A stretch of DNA of 64,000 bases from the NCBI GenBank assembly GCA_937982565.1, contig CALJLN010000030.1, forward strand, positions 1 through 64,000, written 5' to 3'. Under the pieces are notes generated by a model. That model saw nothing but the letters and a program-made list of their open reading frames with translations, ran no database searches and was not told the origin of the DNA. The position numbers and the translations under genes were made by a program. Origin of the DNA: UBA2421 sp002343075. GTDB lineage: Bacteria; Planctomycetota; Phycisphaerae; Tepidisphaerales; Tepidisphaeraceae. The stretch's first letter is position 1. The number at the start of each line of letters is the position of its first letter. Shown here piece after piece: positions 63,201 through 64,000 of the stretch.

Positions 63201-64000
63201 CAAGCACTCTTAAGAAAATGGAAGCGCGCCAGTAATTGCCGCCCGGGACTGAGATTGCGCCGACGCTAGAATGACCCCCAGCACCAAAAGTTTCATCGAG
63301 ATCCCCGTTTGGAAGATGCTGGGTCAGTAACAACTGCACACCCGATGCGCCCGGTAGGACTCCGATGCCCATCGTGACGATGCGACCATCCGGGCGTACT
63401 GCGACGTCCTGGCTACCTTGGGCGTCACGCCACAATGAAGATAATCCAGGTGCCGTTGAAGTTGCTAAACTAACGGCGCCAGCGTCTCCGAACGTTCCAT
63501 CGGCACCACCCAGGCCCCAGTGTTTTGGCGCAAACTGAGATTCTTCACTCACGGCATCGCTGTGTGGATTGAATGCTACCACTCTAAATGCTCGGCGAGT
63601 GCCCGCCAAACTCGCGTCCGCGAAGAACTCAGTTTCATTTCTGGGCACATGGCCGATCGTTTGAAACGTTCCTAGTTCGGTTCGTTCTTCGACACTAAAG
63701 CCGAATTCATTATTTGAGTTATCAATCCATTGGAGCCAGATCCCACGGTTTCCCAGTGTAAGCTCAAGCTGCGTTGGCGGTGCAGGGGGCCCGTAGCTTG
63801 ATGCCAACTCGACGTATCCGGTCGGCAACGAAGTCCCGACAAGATTCTGCGTGATTGTGCGATAGCGAAAAGCTGTTCCTTGTTCGACGCTGTTTAACGA
63901 ATAGTTCGTAACTGTATTGCCGAGGGTTGCCACTGTTTCCCACCCTGTTACCGCAGGCTCCAGCTGCTGCACGAGGATCGAGGTGGCTGTACGCGAGTTG
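60184..64000 (-). CDS. Giant secreted protein with fibronectin III and delta-60 repeats; polymorphic-toxin-like, partial
   Basis: At least 1271 residues; the N-terminus lies beyond the right edge. In order: fibronectin III domains (about the first 150 visible residues, PAPPTQLELTLGNRGIWLQW), delta-60 repeats (about 150-520: NGDLDETFGAGG, NGSLDTSFGTSGVL, ADPSFGTAGI), the linker ILTNNDAEESVGDDG, a beta-sandwich region, a pretoxin-like region (FAIGSGYEPVLGTEVSRFGK), and a C-terminal 110 residues (GKIRFDLDGVNVPQAL, WVGRYTSWELQHI) that I do not recognise. The C-terminal third is visibly more A+T rich. The stop overlaps the next gene's start. Toxin identity is inferred from architecture and neighbours. 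Confidence 0.75.
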   Translation of the reverse strand, partial: NSRTATSILVQQLEPAVTGWETVATLGNTVTNYSLNSVEQGTAFRYRTITQNLVGTSLPTGYVELASSYGPPAPPTQLELTLGNRGIWLQWIDNSNNEFGFSVEERTELGTFQTIGHVPRNETEFFADASLAGTRRAFRVVAFNPHSDAVSEESQFAPKHWGLGGADGTFGDAGAVSLATSTAPGLSSLWRDAQGSQDVAVRPDGRIVTMGIGVLPGASGVQLLLTQHLPNGDLDETFGAGGHSSVGAISVPGGNYWRASIFLRVLENGKLLVGADHLYQFNANGSLDTSFGTSGVLSGESMGGQFATPMNSSRVYDAIQSSDGQIYLLLWGQIQQTVLDHHLFGFPGLPPQLIQVSTPVFGIARIDSFGHADPSFGTAGIAAALVSAPNNPYGDPNYRVRFLSQPADGYRVPARLYADTNGRIIVTGTTFVENNFGAFRVLDSGEIDSSFAPAGHINVPIPSGLLMYGDGHRTISLPNRNENAPVFLVTGLGSGPGHQFPILAVVDRDGLRDTVELTELRDLKLLGAVSDGLGGWLVYAQVGDHDFNTKTIEFRISPSLQADASYFATTAQYANFDILGDTYTAISAFTEEQDGVAFAITRRSTGSYLARFDVGTRDLGAHRTGGRFGVPVDDADEDDPNKYLILTNNDAEESVGDDGLDFADTTAEIPEGSLYPVDDDLARITLKRLGPLGGSGTYSVEVSNPAAVRLFKSDGTVLGNLTLDLALPAGNTYLADLATKDVEVWVEGLLPDSNLRLSLVQRDEDDEEVSRDDVHLTVANLSLQGSSDQPIPFVTRTTISDLMRAVQDRETTLDPEWQAPWSEPEESAKFRVRLDGRGMLSETEISFISEDQPADARNMTLSGSSDFLTTTDFNVMYRGTWPDTILSNYAVDRVRAELGVTPFHNAGLLVKIETADDIVRQVIKPTYTLSDVLADGRIDVAEVQDVELTDAEIRMVLTQSANGHYWTAANLDDHQKQRADENYPAFQNPALRYAFRAYDANLAQCRFILTFQQPEAQAYITETYQLLRGANPIHYVGETGFAIGSGYEPVLGTEVSRFGKAGELVLYLTLLKGIQWALNTTRGMAMTPLANGANTAAPADVIFRFPNGGRCHVAAGQRFTPEEAAAAFDAAAAGQQVTLGKIDIALGMYEHPMPGNLEAFAQLVRATHSRQWEQVGFYSKDEFLGWDDVFGRVVNATIARGGKIRFDLDGVNVPQALAGDHTVWVGRYTSWELQHIRRPSWFEHTVFYENGQVLTPQQVAAKGIQTWTPPE

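Overview
The window looks like a chromosome segment of a Planctomycetota bacterium, probably of the Phycisphaerae type. The reasons are large secreted proteins that open with a 'LEERRLLSA'-like motif and close with RTX or PEP-CTERM segments, a LacI/AraC hybrid XylR-type regulator, ECF sigma factors followed by membrane anti-sigma proteins, GYF/DUF4190 and zinc-ribbon membrane proteins, and a high G+C coding style with many weak Shine-Dalgarno sites. This assignment is an inference; there is no rRNA here. No IS element or CRISPR array was seen.

Layout. 1-6.4 kb: mannonate dehydratase, a zinc-ribbon membrane protein, HU, ribosomal protein S18, a PEP-CTERM protein, a decayed secreted protein, and about 0.9 kb of gene-free DNA rich in hairpin repeats. 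6.4-13.5 kb: ECF sigma/anti-sigma/Spy-like operon, UDP-glucuronate decarboxylase divergent from a XylR-type regulator, a GT2 glycosyltransferase, a gamma-glutamyltransferase-like hydrolase. 13.5-17.6 kb: an envelope lipoprotein cluster (COG3014-like, two LpoB-like, another lipoprotein, YcfL-like) that may serve peptidoglycan synthase activation, then tRNA-Tyr. 18-36 kb: mostly housekeeping (redoxin/2OG oxygenase fusion, MutY, HolB, Tmk, GalK, TrpD, MoaA, lipid A-type acyltransferase, GT4, PuuD-like amidase coupled to VapBC, TypA). 35-42.3 kb: a second sigma/anti-sigma/secreted-protein operon, then a giant subtilisin and a lipase-like protein with near-identical RTX C-termini. 42.5-53 kb: AEC transporter, UbiA prenyltransferase, Nfu-N protein, alpha-glucan phosphorylase, SppA, LptD-like outer-membrane protein. 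53-55 kb: GbsR-type regulator with a perfect palindromic operator, plus two broken toxin-antitoxin modules and acylphosphatase. 55-56.6 kb: a zinc-peptidase-like lipoprotein and a degenerate metallo-beta-lactamase-fold protein.

56.7-64 kb (to the right edge) is the most interesting part. It looks like a polymorphic-toxin locus read on the minus strand: a very large secreted protein (fibronectin III and delta-60 repeats, then a variable C-terminus) whose stop codon overlaps a small gene with a strong ribosome binding site (candidate immunity). Behind it lie two related orphan toxin/immunity pairs, each followed by a displaced copy of the same RTX tail. The pairs are paralogous to each other, one being truncated and frameshifted. 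The base composition is visibly more A+T rich than in the flanks. This suggests repeated cassette insertion at a conserved junction.
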